A stretch of DNA of 64,000 nucleotides from Pseudomonas sp. MH9.2 (GTDB lineage Bacteria; Pseudomonadota; Gammaproteobacteria; Pseudomonadales; Pseudomonadaceae), in contig NZ_CP133784.1 in assembly GCF_034353875.1 (NCBI RefSeq), positions 1,116,001 to 1,180,000 on the forward strand, read 5' to 3'. How positions within the stretch are numbered: position 1 is the first letter of the stretch; each line of letters starts with the position of its first letter. Below are positions 54,158-63,772 of this stretch, one piece after another. The position numbers were made by a program, and so were the translations under genes. Under the pieces are notes generated by a model that saw nothing but the letters and a program-made list of their open reading frames with translations, did no database searches and had not been told where the DNA came from.

Positions 54158-56127
54158 ACCGCAGCTCCAGACAGGCCCAACGCGTCGCGCACTTTGCTTT
54201 TGACCTTGACCCTGTAACGCCTGTCAGCAGCGGCCAACAGCCCGCCAAAGCCGGTGAACAGGCCACCGAACCAGATCCAGCGCACAAACGGCTTGACGTG
54301 AACCCGTACCGCCCAGGCACCATCGCCCAGCGACTCGCCAAGGGCAACGTATAGATCACGGCTGAAACCGGCGTCGATGCCTGCTTCCGTCATCATCGAC
54401 TGCTGCACGGTGTACAGACGCTTTTCCGGGTGCAAGACGGTGACTTCCTTGCCGTTTTCAAGCACACGGATGGTGCCCTTGTCGGAGGTATAGTTCGGGC
54501 CCTGAACATGCTTGGCACCCTCAAAAACAAACATATAGCCACCCAGCTCCATCGATTCGCCCGGCGCCATGCGCAGGTCGCGCTCGGCACTATTCTGGCT
54601 GGACAGAACCACGCCCAGTGCGCAGATGGCAATACCGATGTGGGCCACTTGCATGCCCCAATAGCTACGGGTCAAGCTGCGAGCACCTTTGATCAAGCCT
54701 TTGTGCCGCGTCTTGTCCAGCAGGTCGCGCACGCCAGCCAGCAATACCCAGGCCGCAAGCATGAAGGTCGCCAGCACTGCCCATTGGAAATCACCGAGTA
54801 CGAAGCAGGCAACGATGGCCAATATGGCACTGCCGACCAGCACCGGTGCAAGCATGCTCACCAGCCATTTAACCGGCGTGTCCTTCCAGCGCACCACCAT
54901 GCCGACTGCCATCACGACCATCAGCAGGGCCATCAACGGCACGAACAACGCGTTGAAGTACGGAGGGCCGACCGACATTTTGGCACCGGTCAGTGCATCG
55001 AGTACCAGCGGGTACAGGGTGCCCAGCAGAATCATCGACGCAGCAACCACCAGCACCAGGTTGTTGCCGAGCAACAGGGTTTCACGCGACCACAGGGCGA
55101 AACCCACGTGGCTTTTGACCACCGGTGCGCGGAAGGCGAACAGCGTCAGCGAGCCGCCGACGACTGTCAGCAAGAAGATCAGGATGAACACGCCACGGGC
55201 CGGGTCGGACGCAAACGCATGCACCGAGGTCAGCACCCCGGAACGCACGAGGAAAGTGCCCAGCAGGCTCAGCGAGAACGCAGCAATCGCCAACAACACG
55301 GTCCAGCTTTTGAACACGCCACGTTTTTCCGTGACCGCCAGAGAGTGGATCAACGCAGTACCCACCAGCCATGGCATGAAGGAAGCGTTTTCCACCGGGT
55401 CCCAGAACCACCAGCCGCCCCAGCCAAGTTCATAATAAGCCCACCAGGAACCGAGGGTGATACCGATGCCGAGGAAGGCCCAGGCGACGATGGTCCATGG
55501 TCGCGACCAACGCGCCCAGGCGGCGTCAAGACGTCCGCCAAGCAAGGCGGCGATGGCGAAGGCAAAGGCCACCGAGAAACCGACATAGCCCATGTACAGC
55601 ATCGGCGGATGCACGATCAGACCGATGTCTTGCAGCAACGGGTTGAGATCGCGGCCGTCGGCCGGTATTTGCGGCAGGATGCGCGAGAACGGGTTGGACG
55701 TGAGGATCAGGAACAGCAGGAAGCCGACGCTGATCATGCCCATCACCGCCAGTACACGCGCCAGCATCACTTGCGGCAATTGCCGGGAGAAGATCGACAC
55801 GGCGAAGGTCCAGCCGCCAAGGATCAAGGCCCACAGCAGCAACGAACCTTCGTGAGCACCCCACACCGCGCTGAACTTGAAATACCAGGGCAAGGCGCTG
55901 TTAGAGTTATTGGCCACATAACCGACTGAGAAATCATCGGTCATGAACGAGTAGGTCAGGCAGGCGAAGGAGAATACGAGGAAAGCGAACTGCCCCCAAG
56001 CGGCCGGTTGGGCCAGGCTCATCCAAAGACGATCGCCGCGCCAGGCACCGATCAACGGCACGACTGCCTGCACGATGGCAAAGCACAGCGCCAGAATCAT
56101 GGCCAGATGGCCGAGTTCGGGAATCAT
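54154..56127 (-). CDS. ccmF: Haem lyase subunit CcmF
   Basis: Polytopic haem-handling protein (657 residues, about 15 membrane helices) that ligates haem from CcmE to apocytochrome c. The tryptophan-rich WWD-type motif ELGWGGWWFWDPVENASFMP is at about 230-249, and the extended periplasmic loop lies in the C-terminal quarter. Start MIPELGHLAMIL at 56127; ccmE ends 4 bases upstream. Confidence 0.97.
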   Translation of the reverse strand: MIPELGHLAMILALCFAIVQAVVPLIGAWRGDRLWMSLAQPAAWGQFAFLVFSFACLTYSFMTDDFSVGYVANNSNSALPWYFKFSAVWGAHEGSLLLWALILGGWTFAVSIFSRQLPQVMLARVLAVMGMISVGFLLFLILTSNPFSRILPQIPADGRDLNPLLQDIGLIVHPPMLYMGYVGFSVAFAFAIAALLGGRLDAAWARWSRPWTIVAWAFLGIGITLGSWWAYYELGWGGWWFWDPVENASFMPWLVGTALIHSLAVTEKRGVFKSWTVLLAIAAFSLSLLGTFLVRSGVLTSVHAFASDPARGVFILIFLLTVVGGSLTLFAFRAPVVKSHVGFALWSRETLLLGNNLVLVVAASMILLGTLYPLVLDALTGAKMSVGPPYFNALFVPLMALLMVVMAVGMVVRWKDTPVKWLVSMLAPVLVGSAILAIVACFVLGDFQWAVLATFMLAAWVLLAGVRDLLDKTRHKGLIKGARSLTRSYWGMQVAHIGIAICALGVVLSSQNSAERDLRMAPGESMELGGYMFVFEGAKHVQGPNYTSDKGTIRVLENGKEVTVLHPEKRLYTVQQSMMTEAGIDAGFSRDLYVALGESLGDGAWAVRVHVKPFVRWIWFGGLFTGFGGLLAAADRRYRVKVKSKVRDALGLSGAAV

Positions 56128-56131
56128 GGTT

Positions 56132-56599
56132 TCAGCCCTGTTTGGATGGTGTGGTGGACGTCATGGGCGCCGACTGGCCGCTGTCTTTCAGCGCTTTGGT
56201 CACTTCCGGCGGCATGTATTTTTCATCGTGTTTGGCGAGGACTTCATCGGCGACAACCACGCCATCGGCGTTGATTTTCCCCAGCGCGACGATACCCTGC
56301 CCTTCACGGAACAAGTCCGGAAGAATGCCGCGATACGTGATGGTCACCGACTTGTTGAAGTCGGTGACGATGAACCTGACGTCCAGTGAATCGCCGGAGC
56401 GTTGCAACGATCCTTTCTCGACCATGCCACCTGCGCGAATGCGCGTGTCATGCGGCGCTTCGCCATTAGCGATCTGACTCGGGGTGTAGAACAAGTTGAT
56501 GTTCTGCTGCAACGCGTTCAAAGCCAGGGTCACGGCAATGCCGACCCCCGCCAGAATCGCGACGATGATCAACAGACGTTTTTTACGCAGCGGATTCAC
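56132..56599 (-). CDS. ccmE: Haem chaperone CcmE
   Basis: Periplasmic haem chaperone, 155 residues, GTG start at 56599 ([16 protein letters not shown]). N-terminal membrane anchor (about 8-27) and an OB-fold domain with the covalent haem-binding His in [13 protein letters not shown] (His about 125, Tyr about 129). Overlaps the ccmD end by 4 bases. Confidence 0.96.
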   Translation of the reverse strand: MNPLRKKRLLIIVAILAGVGIAVTLALNALQQNINLFYTPSQIANGEAPHDTRIRAGGMVEKGSLQRSGDSLDVRFIVTDFNKSVTITYRGILPDLFREGQGIVALGKINADGVVVADEVLAKHDEKYMPPEVTKALKDSGQSAPMTSTTPSKQG

Positions 56600-56772
56600 T
56601 TCTTATTCTCCCAGCGCAAACGTCGCGCCTCTTGTTGCAGGTAACGCCGACGCGCCAGCACCGGCCACGCCACGTTGAGGGCCATGACCAACAGGCTGAT
56701 GCCATAGGCCGACCACACATATAAACCATGGTGACCCATGGCGAGAAAATCACTGAAGGAGGCAAAACTCAC
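56596..56772 (-). CDS. ccmD: Haem exporter protein CcmD
   Basis: Small single-span protein (58 residues) that stabilises the CcmABC-CcmE complex. GTG start at 56772 ([20 protein letters not shown]) with AGGAG seven bases upstream; one helix (about 18-38) and a basic cytoplasmic tail. It overlaps ccmC by 4 bases. Confidence 0.93.
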   Translation of the reverse strand: MSFASFSDFLAMGHHGLYVWSAYGISLLVMALNVAWPVLARRRYLQQEARRLRWENKK

Positions 56773-57569
56773 AGCGGGGCTCCTTTGACCGGGACTTGAC
56801 CGAGGCTTTTCAGAACTTCGGCCTTGACCCAACTGCTGCGCGCTTCGCGCTTGAGCACTTCAAGGCGCATACGCAGCAACAGCACCGCGCCAAAGAAACA
56901 GTAGAAACCCAACACCATGAACAGCAACGGCAGCCACATCTCGGCCGGCATCGCAGGTTTCTCGGTGAGGCTGAAGGTCGCGCCCTGATGCAGAGTGTTC
57001 CACCACTCCACCGAATACTTGATGATCGGGATGTTGATCACGCCCACAATCGCCAGTACCGCACAGGCCTTGGCCGAGCTGTCACGGTTACTGATTGCCT
57101 GGCCCAATGCAATAAGACCGAAGTACAGAAACAGCAGGATTAACATCGACGTTAGTCGCGCATCCCAGACCCACCACGAACCCCATGTCGGTTTACCCCA
57201 AATAGCGCCGGTGACCAGTGCCACGGCGGTCATCCAGGCGCCAATGGGCGCGGCGCATTGCAGCGCGACATCGGCAATTTTCATCTTCCAGACGAGCCCG
57301 ACCACACCACAGACCGCGAGCATTACGTAGCAAGACTGAGCGAGCATGGCTGCCGGGACGTGGATATAGATGATGCGAAAGCTATTGCCCTGCTGATAAT
57401 CGGGCGGCGCAAAGGCCAACCCCCACACCAGGCCGATGCCGATCAGTAATACGGCGGCGATGCTCAGCCAAGGCAGCATTCGCCCGCTGATGCCATAAAA
57501 CCATTTAGGTGAGCCCAGTTTGTGGAACCAGGCCCAACTGATGCTCGCTTTCATCACGTTGCCTTTCAT
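56769..57569 (-). CDS. ccmC: Haem export/handling protein CcmC
   Basis: Six-helix membrane protein (266 residues) that loads haem onto CcmE. The WWD motif is [20 protein letters not shown] (about 125-144). The first ATG is at 57569 (an overlapping GTG at 57572 and an internal ATG at 57554 are alternatives). It lies 64 bases downstream of ccmB. Confidence 0.95.
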   Translation of the reverse strand: MKGNVMKASISWAWFHKLGSPKWFYGISGRMLPWLSIAAVLLIGIGLVWGLAFAPPDYQQGNSFRIIYIHVPAAMLAQSCYVMLAVCGVVGLVWKMKIADVALQCAAPIGAWMTAVALVTGAIWGKPTWGSWWVWDARLTSMLILLFLYFGLIALGQAISNRDSSAKACAVLAIVGVINIPIIKYSVEWWNTLHQGATFSLTEKPAMPAEMWLPLLFMVLGFYCFFGAVLLLRMRLEVLKREARSSWVKAEVLKSLGQVPVKGAPL

Positions 57570-57633
57570 CACGGTGCATCCAGGGTCTTTACTGATCGCC
57601 AGCCGTCGTATGCGGGCGTGATCAGAACCTCAA

Positions 57634-58305
57634 TTATTCGCCGACGCTGATCTTCAGCCCAGCCGCTATTGCAAAAGGTGTCAGGGTCACTGCCAAGGCG
57701 GTCAGGCTGCCAAGCCAGAGCAGATAACCCGTTGCCGGCATCCCTTGCAGGCTCGCTTGCAACGCGCCACTGCCAAGGATCAATACCGGGATGTACAGGG
57801 GTAAAATCAACAACGCCAACAACAGTCCACCGCGTTTCAAGCCTACCGTCAACGCCGCGCCCACCGCACCCAGCAGGCTCAATACCGGTGTGCCCAGCAG
57901 CAGCGAAATCAGCAACACAGGGACACATTCACCGGGCAAACCCAACATCAGCGCCAGCAACGGTGCCAACAATACCAGCGCCAACCCGGAAAACGCCCAG
58001 TGTGCCAGTACCTTGGCCAGAACTAGAAGAGCCAGGGGGTGCGACGAAAGGACCCACTGCTCCAGAGAACCGTCTTCAAAATCACTGCGAAACAGCCCGT
58101 CAAGCGAGAGCAGGACTGACAATAACGCCGCCACCCAGACCAATCCCGGTGACAAGGTTTGCAACAATTGAGTCTCCGGGCCGACGGCCAGCGGAAACAT
58201 GGCGATCACAATTGCAAAAAACACCAGCGGGTTGGCTAATTCCGCCGGGCGACGAAATAATAGACGCGCTTCACGGGCGACCAATAGGGTAAAAACGTGA
58301 CTCAT
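57634..58305 (-). CDS. ccmB: Haem exporter membrane protein CcmB
   Basis: ABC permease (223 residues, six helices) partnering CcmA. Motifs: [22 protein letters not shown] at the N terminus and [12 protein letters not shown] (about 86-97). Start MSHVFTLL at 58305 overlaps the ccmA stop by 4 bases. Confidence 0.95.
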   Translation of the reverse strand: MSHVFTLLVAREARLLFRRPAELANPLVFFAIVIAMFPLAVGPETQLLQTLSPGLVWVAALLSVLLSLDGLFRSDFEDGSLEQWVLSSHPLALLVLAKVLAHWAFSGLALVLLAPLLALMLGLPGECVPVLLISLLLGTPVLSLLGAVGAALTVGLKRGGLLLALLILPLYIPVLILGSGALQASLQGMPATGYLLWLGSLTALAVTLTPFAIAAGLKISVGE

Positions 58306-58937
58306 ACAGCCCAATGCCCCAGATCAAGGTCCCGATAGCCGGCAGGAATCCGGGTCAGCGTGTGATGGGTGGTCAGAACTACCATGCCACCTTGCTCGCA
58401 ATGTTTGGTCAAATGTTCTTCAAGTTGGGCCACACCTTGTTTGTCTAGAGCTGTAAAGGGCTCATCCAGAATCCACAAAGGCGGCCCTGCCAGATACAGA
58501 CGCGCCAATGCCACTCGTCGTTGCTGTCCGGCCGATAAGGTGTGACACGGCACATCCTCAAAGCCGCGCAGGCCAACTGACTCCAGCGCCTGCATGATCG
58601 CATCGCGCTCGACAGGGCGGTGCAAGGCACAGAGCCAGGTCAGGTTCTCTTCCGGGGTCAACAGGTCCTTGATGCCTGCGGCATGACCTATCCAGAGCAG
58701 ATTGCGTGCCAGCTCGGTGCGTTGCTGCGCCAGAGGTTGGCCGTTGAGCCGGACTTCACCTGAGGTGGGCTGCATCAACCCGGCCAACAACCGCAGCAGA
58801 CTGGTCTTGCCGCTGCCGTTCGGGCCACTGATTTGCAGCATGTCACCGGCGGCAAGACGCAATTCGAGATTCTCGAAGAGCATCCGCCAGTCACGCTCGC
58901 AAGCAAGCGCCACGGCTTCTAGAAGAGGGCTGGGCAT
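58302..58937 (-). CDS. ccmA: Cytochrome c biogenesis ABC ATPase CcmA
   Basis: ATPase (211 residues) whose activity releases holo-CcmE from CcmC. Walker [14 protein letters not shown] (about 36-48), signature [14 protein letters not shown], Walker [12 protein letters not shown], switch His in THH. Start MPSPLLEAV (58937) with AAAAGG upstream. First gene of ccmABCDEFGHI; the complete set is present in canonical order. Confidence 0.96.
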   Translation of the reverse strand: MPSPLLEAVALACERDWRMLFENLELRLAAGDMLQISGPNGSGKTSLLRLLAGLMQPTSGEVRLNGQPLAQQRTELARNLLWIGHAAGIKDLLTPEENLTWLCALHRPVERDAIMQALESVGLRGFEDVPCHTLSAGQQRRVALARLYLAGPPLWILDEPFTALDKQGVAQLEEHLTKHCEQGGMVVLTTHHTLTRIPAGYRDLDLGHWAV

Positions 58938-59134
58938 GGCTGACCTTTTCTTTTGATCAAGAGCTGAGCGGTTCAAGTCGGCTAAACAGCAGCCGTTATA
59001 CTGATGACGATTAAATGAACATCCAGCCTGAAACCGTGGATCGCAGACGTTCTTATGCGCGCCACCGTAGACGGGGCGGCATTATACATGTCATGTCCTG
59101 ATACCAAGAGGGCAATTTCGACAGGTTGTAACCC

Positions 59135-60712
59135 ATGACAGGCGACATCAGCAGCCTTGCACCGCTTGCCCCGACCACCGCTCTGGTGAAAGCGGGCGTT
59201 ACACCGAATGAAATTCTCAAATTGATACAACCTGTGGACGGTTTGGTGGCCGCTGGCGAGTCAGTCAAGGCCGAAGTCGTGAACCTGAAACCGGTCGATC
59301 AGGCATTTCAAGTGCTAATGCGGCTGACGCTGGACGGTGGCCGCCAGGCATTGGTAGAAGCCATCAGCCAGCGACCTCTACCCGCCGGCGCCAACCTGAT
59401 CGTCACCCAGCCAACGCCGAGCAGTCTGGCAATCACTGTGCAGCAAAGCTTGAGCGCCGCCGTCGCCACCCTGACGAGTATCGACACCAAACAATTACCG
59501 GTGGGTACGTTGTTACAGGGCACCGTAATGAGCAGCCAGGCGCTCGCGCAAAGCGCGGGCCAACCGGCGTTGTACCGGAACGTGATCAGCCTGCTCAACA
59601 CCCTGCTGGCCGGTGCCAGCCTGACCGTGGACAGCCCAAAGCCATTGACCGTCGGCAGCCTGCTCAGTGCGCAAGTCCAGGGAGCGCAGGCGCTGAACTT
59701 CGTGCCGCTGAGTGGTCGGCTCGACCAGTTGGCGGTTGCGCAACAACTGAGCGTTCAGCAAAGCCGCCAGGGTTCACTGGACGGGCTGATCAAAGCGCTG
59801 CAGACCGTCCAGCAAGACGGCGATCTGCCACCCAACCTGCGCGCCAGCATCGAGACCCTGTTGGACGACCTGCCGGATATCCGTCAACTCGCAGACCCAA
59901 AAACGCTCGCACAGGCGTTGAACGGCAGCGGACTGTTCCTTGAAGCCAAATTACTCAGTGGTCAGAACCCCGCCGCAGCCCCGGACTTGAAGGCCAACCT
60001 GATGCGCCTGATCGCGCAAATTCTTCCCGGCCTGCCCGGCAACAGCAATTATGACGCAGCCGCAGCCGCAAACACCCTGGCCCGCGTCATGCCCAGCATG
60101 ATCCGCAGCGCCTTGGGAACGTTAGGCCTGGTCAGTCCTCGCGCGCAACCCAGTAGCTTCCCTCTGCCCTCGCGTACTATGAATGGCGAACATGGCGAAG
60201 ACTTGGAGACCCTGCTCAAACTTGCCGCCGCAGCAGTGTCGCGCCTGCAAAGCCATCAACTGTCAGGCCTGGAACAGACCCGCACGACCGCCGACGGAAC
60301 TCAATTGACCACATGGCAGTTGGAAATACCGATGCGCAACCTGCAGGACATTGTGCCATTGCAGGTCAAATTGCAGCGCGAGGAAACGCCGGACAAGGAC
60401 CAGCCAGCCGACAAGGATGACAATACGGTCAAGCCTGCCAAGGAAAAACTGTGGCGAGTTGAACTGGCGTTTGATCTTGAGCCACTGGGACCATTGCAGG
60501 TCCAGGCGCAATTGATCAGAGGCAGCTTGTCCAGTCAGTTGTGGGCCGAACGCGCTGAAAGCGCGAACCTGATTACCCAGGAACTGGACCACCTGCGCGA
60601 CCGCTTGATCGCATCTGGTCTGACTGTTGGCGAACTGGCCTGCCGTCACGGCACACCACCACAAGGGCCGCGCACCGCCCTGGAACAACGCTGGATCGAC
60701 GAGACCGCCTGA
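59135..60712 (+). CDS. fliK: Flagellar hook-length control protein FliK-like
   Basis: A 525-residue protein of FliK type: a long low-complexity Ala/Gln/Leu-rich N-terminal part (1-330) and a C-terminal hook-length control domain (about 395-510) with LWRVELAFDLEPLGPLQVQA and ERAESANLITQELDHLRDRL. FliK acts as the hook ruler and switches export specificity through FlhB. Its partner here is the FlhB-like gene that overlaps its stop. Pseudomonas usually has a main fliK elsewhere in the flagellar cluster, so this may be a second copy; that cannot be checked here. Confidence 0.85.
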   Translation: MTGDISSLAPLAPTTALVKAGVTPNEILKLIQPVDGLVAAGESVKAEVVNLKPVDQAFQVLMRLTLDGGRQALVEAISQRPLPAGANLIVTQPTPSSLAITVQQSLSAAVATLTSIDTKQLPVGTLLQGTVMSSQALAQSAGQPALYRNVISLLNTLLAGASLTVDSPKPLTVGSLLSAQVQGAQALNFVPLSGRLDQLAVAQQLSVQQSRQGSLDGLIKALQTVQQDGDLPPNLRASIETLLDDLPDIRQLADPKTLAQALNGSGLFLEAKLLSGQNPAAAPDLKANLMRLIAQILPGLPGNSNYDAAAAANTLARVMPSMIRSALGTLGLVSPRAQPSSFPLPSRTMNGEHGEDLETLLKLAAAAVSRLQSHQLSGLEQTRTTADGTQLTTWQLEIPMRNLQDIVPLQVKLQREETPDKDQPADKDDNTVKPAKEKLWRVELAFDLEPLGPLQVQAQLIRGSLSSQLWAERAESANLITQELDHLRDRLIASGLTVGELACRHGTPPQGPRTALEQRWIDETA

Positions 60713-61035
60713 TGACTCAATCCGAACATACCCCGCGCCAGGCAATCGCCCTCAGCTACGACGGGCAACACGCGCCTACGCTTACCGCCAAAGGCAATGA
60801 CCAGTTGGCCGAGGCTATCCTGACCATCGCCCGGGAATATGACGTGCCTATCTATGAGAATGCCGAGCTAGTCAAATTGCTGGCTCGCATGGAACTGGGT
60901 GACAGCATTCCCGAGGCCTTGTACCGCACCATCGCCGAAATCATCGCGTTCGCCTGGCACCTCAAAGGCAAATTCCCCGAAGGGCAGGATCCAGATGCAC
61001 CGCCTGTGGAAAGAGATATAACGCCGACCGCCTGA
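60712..61035 (+). CDS. Stand-alone FlhB C-terminal domain protein
   Basis: A 107-residue soluble protein that aligns with the part of FlhB after its self-cleavage site: AIALSYDGQHAPTLTAKGND, VPIYENAELVKLLARMELGD and IPEALYRTIAEIIAFAWHLK. It has no membrane helices and no NPTH site (the equivalent place reads HTPRQAIAL). Translation is coupled to fliK (TGATG overlap by 1 base). A role in export-specificity switching is inference. Confidence 0.88.
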   Translation: MTQSEHTPRQAIALSYDGQHAPTLTAKGNDQLAEAILTIAREYDVPIYENAELVKLLARMELGDSIPEALYRTIAEIIAFAWHLKGKFPEGQDPDAPPVERDITPTA

Positions 61036-61052
61036 AAACGACGCAGCACGGT

Positions 61053-61481
61053 TTAGTTGTCGGACTCTTCCATGCCCAATCTACGCCCGGGCGACTGGTG
61101 CATTTTGCTCATCAGCCGAGCTTCTGCCTGAGTCAGACCGCAAGACTGGGTCAGTTCATCGGCACTCGCACCCATGCCGACCAGTCGTGCTGCCTGGGCA
61201 AACGACAGGCTGGAGGGGTCGCGCTGTTCGAGCTGAATCAATTTGTCAGGCAAGGGCCCAACCACCGCGCGCAGTTCGTGCAGGTCTTCACCCATGCGAA
61301 TGGTGCCGCTCTGGTAGTCATCCAGGCGCCTGGCCAACTCCTTGACCCGCTGATCGCGCAACACGTCATCTTCGGCCTGCTGCGCAACCAATAGCCGCTG
61401 GCGTTTGCTGTACGCAAGGAACAGCACCAGTGACAATGCCCAGAGAAGGCCCAGAAAAATGACAGCAGCCTCTAAGATCAA
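61053..61481 (-). CDS. DUF2802 family membrane protein
   Basis: A 142-residue protein with one N-terminal membrane helix (about 3-23), a coiled-coil stretch (about 30-85) and the DUF2802 region (SFAQAARLVGMGASADELTQ, CGLTQAEARLM). TTG start at 61481 directly adjoining the cheW stop. Function unknown; it regularly follows cheW in Pseudomonas motility clusters. Confidence 0.85.
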   Translation of the reverse strand: MILEAAVIFLGLLWALSLVLFLAYSKRQRLLVAQQAEDDVLRDQRVKELARRLDDYQSGTIRMGEDLHELRAVVGPLPDKLIQLEQRDPSSLSFAQAARLVGMGASADELTQSCGLTQAEARLMSKMHQSPGRRLGMEESDN

Positions 61482-61961
61482 TCAGATGTTCTCCAGATCC
61501 GACCACTCTTCTTCGGACATCATCTTGTCCAGCTCGACGAGGATCAGTAATTCACCGTTTTTGTTACACACGCCCTGAATGAACTTGGCTGACTCATCAT
61601 TGCCTACGTTCGGCGCAGTTTCGACTTCGGACTGACGCAGATAAACCACTTCAGCCACGCTATCGACCAGAATCCCGACCACTTGCTTGTCGGCTTCGAT
61701 GATCACGACGCGGGTGTTGTCGCTGACTTCTACCGGAGCCAGGCCGAAACGCTGACGGGTGTCGATGACAGTCACAACGTTGCCGCGCAGGTTGATGATC
61801 CCCAGCACATAGCTTGGCGCGCCTGGCACAGGGGCGATTTCGGTGTAGCGCAGCACTTCCTGAACCTGCATCACGTTGATGCCGTAAGACTCGTTGTCCA
61901 GACGGAAGGTAACCCACTGCAGGATAGGATCTTCGGAACCCTGTGCTGACGACCTATTCAT
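61482..61961 (-). CDS. cheW: Chemotaxis coupling protein CheW
   Basis: Adaptor (159 residues) linking chemoreceptors to CheA. Single CheW domain with NESYGINVMQVQEVLRYTEI, YVLGIINLRGNVVTVIDTRQ and VGILVDSVAEVV. It lies 54 bases after the larger CheW-domain gene. Confidence 0.95.
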   Translation of the reverse strand: MNRSSAQGSEDPILQWVTFRLDNESYGINVMQVQEVLRYTEIAPVPGAPSYVLGIINLRGNVVTVIDTRQRFGLAPVEVSDNTRVVIIEADKQVVGILVDSVAEVVYLRQSEVETAPNVGNDESAKFIQGVCNKNGELLILVELDKMMSEEEWSDLENI

Positions 61962-62015
61962 ACCCTAACCCCTCAAGTGTGTGCTGTGCAGACGGTGCTT
62001 TGCACCGCCCTATGA

Positions 62016-62834
62016 TTATTTGATGGTGTGCATTTGCTTGACCGCGCCACTGGCTATCAGCTCGGCCAATTCGGAAACATCCAACAGCGCGCACATATGC
62101 TCGATCACTGTGCCCGCCAGCCAGGGACGCTGGCCTCGGTGGGTGCGCCATTTGATTTCGTTCGGGTCCAGGCGTAACGAGCGGCTGACCTGATGCACCG
62201 CCAGCCCCCACTCATAGCCTTGAACCGAGATAACGTATTGCAGGCCCTGACGTAAATCGTCGCGGTAACGGTCCGGCATGACCCAGCGTGCGGTATCGAG
62301 CACCTTCAGGTTCCCGCTCTGGCTGGGCAGAATGCCAAGAAACCAGTTCGGCTGACCGAACAGCGGCGTCAACTCCTGCCCTTCCAGCGAATAAATCGAG
62401 CCCAGACACACCAACGGCACGGCCAGGGTCAGCCCGGCGACATCGAATAACAGGCATTCGAACGGCTCGGCAGCCCATGCCGGCCTACCGTCAGCAGACG
62501 ATGGCGGCGGCGTGCGATGACCGGCCGCAAGATGCACCTCGACCACAGGCTCAACCAAGGTCACAACCGGAGTCTCAACCGCCTCTAAAACAGGTTCCGG
62601 CAGTGCAACATCAGCGATAACGGCAACCGGCGCAGGCGTGGCAACCGCAACCACTGGCGAATTGAGCGCCGCGCGAACCACTGCATCGCGTGCCTGCTCT
62701 TCAAGTACCGCCGCCTGGAATTCGTCAAGACTGGAGCTGAGCGTCAGCTCTTCAGTCGCTTCCTGCAGCAAGGCATCCAGATAAGACTGCAGCGCCAATT
62801 GTGGCCGTGTTGCTATATCGACAGGGCGGCTCAT
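62016..62834 (-). CDS. CheW-domain protein with N-terminal extension (ParP-like)
   Basis: A 272-residue protein: N-terminal helical and Ala/Pro/Val-rich part (1-130), then a CheW-like domain (FECLLFDVAGLTLAVPLVCL; LGILPSQSGNLKVLDTARWV). Its place between the ParA-like ATPase gene and cheW fits the ParP-type adaptor that links ParC to polar chemotaxis arrays; that role is inferred. Start MSRPVDIATRP (62834); an ATG at 62846 is an alternative. Confidence 0.8.
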   Translation of the reverse strand: MSRPVDIATRPQLALQSYLDALLQEATEELTLSSSLDEFQAAVLEEQARDAVVRAALNSPVVAVATPAPVAVIADVALPEPVLEAVETPVVTLVEPVVEVHLAAGHRTPPPSSADGRPAWAAEPFECLLFDVAGLTLAVPLVCLGSIYSLEGQELTPLFGQPNWFLGILPSQSGNLKVLDTARWVMPDRYRDDLRQGLQYVISVQGYEWGLAVHQVSRSLRLDPNEIKWRTHRGQRPWLAGTVIEHMCALLDVSELAELIASGAVKQMHTIK

Positions 62835-62939
62835 AAGGGTGCCCATAAACAAGTACCGTAGAAATAACATTCACTGTTTATTGTTATCGGCTGCGCTGGC
62901 GCCCGACTTGAATGTGTCCGAGAGTCACGCACCAACACC

Positions 62940-63728
62940 TCAAGCGACCTGAGCAACAAGTTGCTGGGAAAGCAGGTCTTTGAGCAGCGCCCGATAGGCC
63001 ACCACGCCACGACTTTTGTTGTCGAACTGCGAGGGCGTCAGCCCGGCCCGGCTGGCATCGCGCAAACGGGTGTCCACTGGCACGTACGCCTTCCAGATGT
63101 TTTCCGGGTAGTTGTCGCGCAGCACCCTCAAGGTACTCATGGACGCCTGCGTGCGGCGGTCGAACAAGGTTGGAACAATGGTGTAAGGCAGCGCCTGTTT
63201 GCGCGAACGATTGATCATCGCCAGCGTGCTGACCATGCGTTCAAGGCCCTTGACCGCCAGAAATTCGGTTTGCACTGGAATGACTAACTGCTGACTGGCC
63301 GCCAAAGCATTGACCATCAACACGCCGAGTAACGGTGGACTGTCGATGATGGCGTAATCAAAATCCTGCCAAAGCTGCGCCAGACTTTTTGCAATCACCA
63401 GCCCCAGGCCACTTTGCCCCGGCGACTGACGCTCCAGCACCGCCAGCGCTGTACTCGATGGCAGCAGGGAAATGCGCTCATCGCTGGTCGGCAACAGCAA
63501 CTGACCGGGCAGACCATCGGGCACGACACCCTTGTGCAGAAACAGGTCATAAGCGCTGTGCTCCAGCGTGTCGGGGTTGTGCCCGAAGTAACTGGTCATG
63601 GAACCATGAGGGTCGAGATCGACAACGACCACGCGCTTGCCCGCCTCTGCCAGCAAGCCAGCTAAAGCGATGGAAGAGGTGGTCTTACCGACGCCACCTT
63701 TTTGATTGGCTACTGCCCAGACTCTCAT
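62940..63728 (-). CDS. ParA/MinD-type ATPase (ParC-like) of the chemotaxis cluster
   Basis: A 262-residue ATPase with the deviant Walker A ANQKGGVGKTTSSI (about 7-20), VVVVDLDPHGSMTSYFG and DYAIIDSPPLLGVL. Location between motD and the CheW-domain genes points to ParC, which positions chemotaxis arrays at the pole, not to chromosome partition. Start ATG 63728. Confidence 0.9.
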   Translation of the reverse strand: MRVWAVANQKGGVGKTTSSIALAGLLAEAGKRVVVVDLDPHGSMTSYFGHNPDTLEHSAYDLFLHKGVVPDGLPGQLLLPTSDERISLLPSSTALAVLERQSPGQSGLGLVIAKSLAQLWQDFDYAIIDSPPLLGVLMVNALAASQQLVIPVQTEFLAVKGLERMVSTLAMINRSRKQALPYTIVPTLFDRRTQASMSTLRVLRDNYPENIWKAYVPVDTRLRDASRAGLTPSQFDNKSRGVVAYRALLKDLLSQQLVAQVA

Positions 63729-63772
63729 TGTGCTTTTCCTCCCGACATGACGCTTGCCATACCGAGAATTGA

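Noticed and set aside
54430..55929. 499-codon open frame on the plus strand opposite ccmF
   Set aside because: It lies wholly antisense to ccmF and its product is rich in His/Gln/Arg with no motif; it is a shadow of a GC-rich gene.
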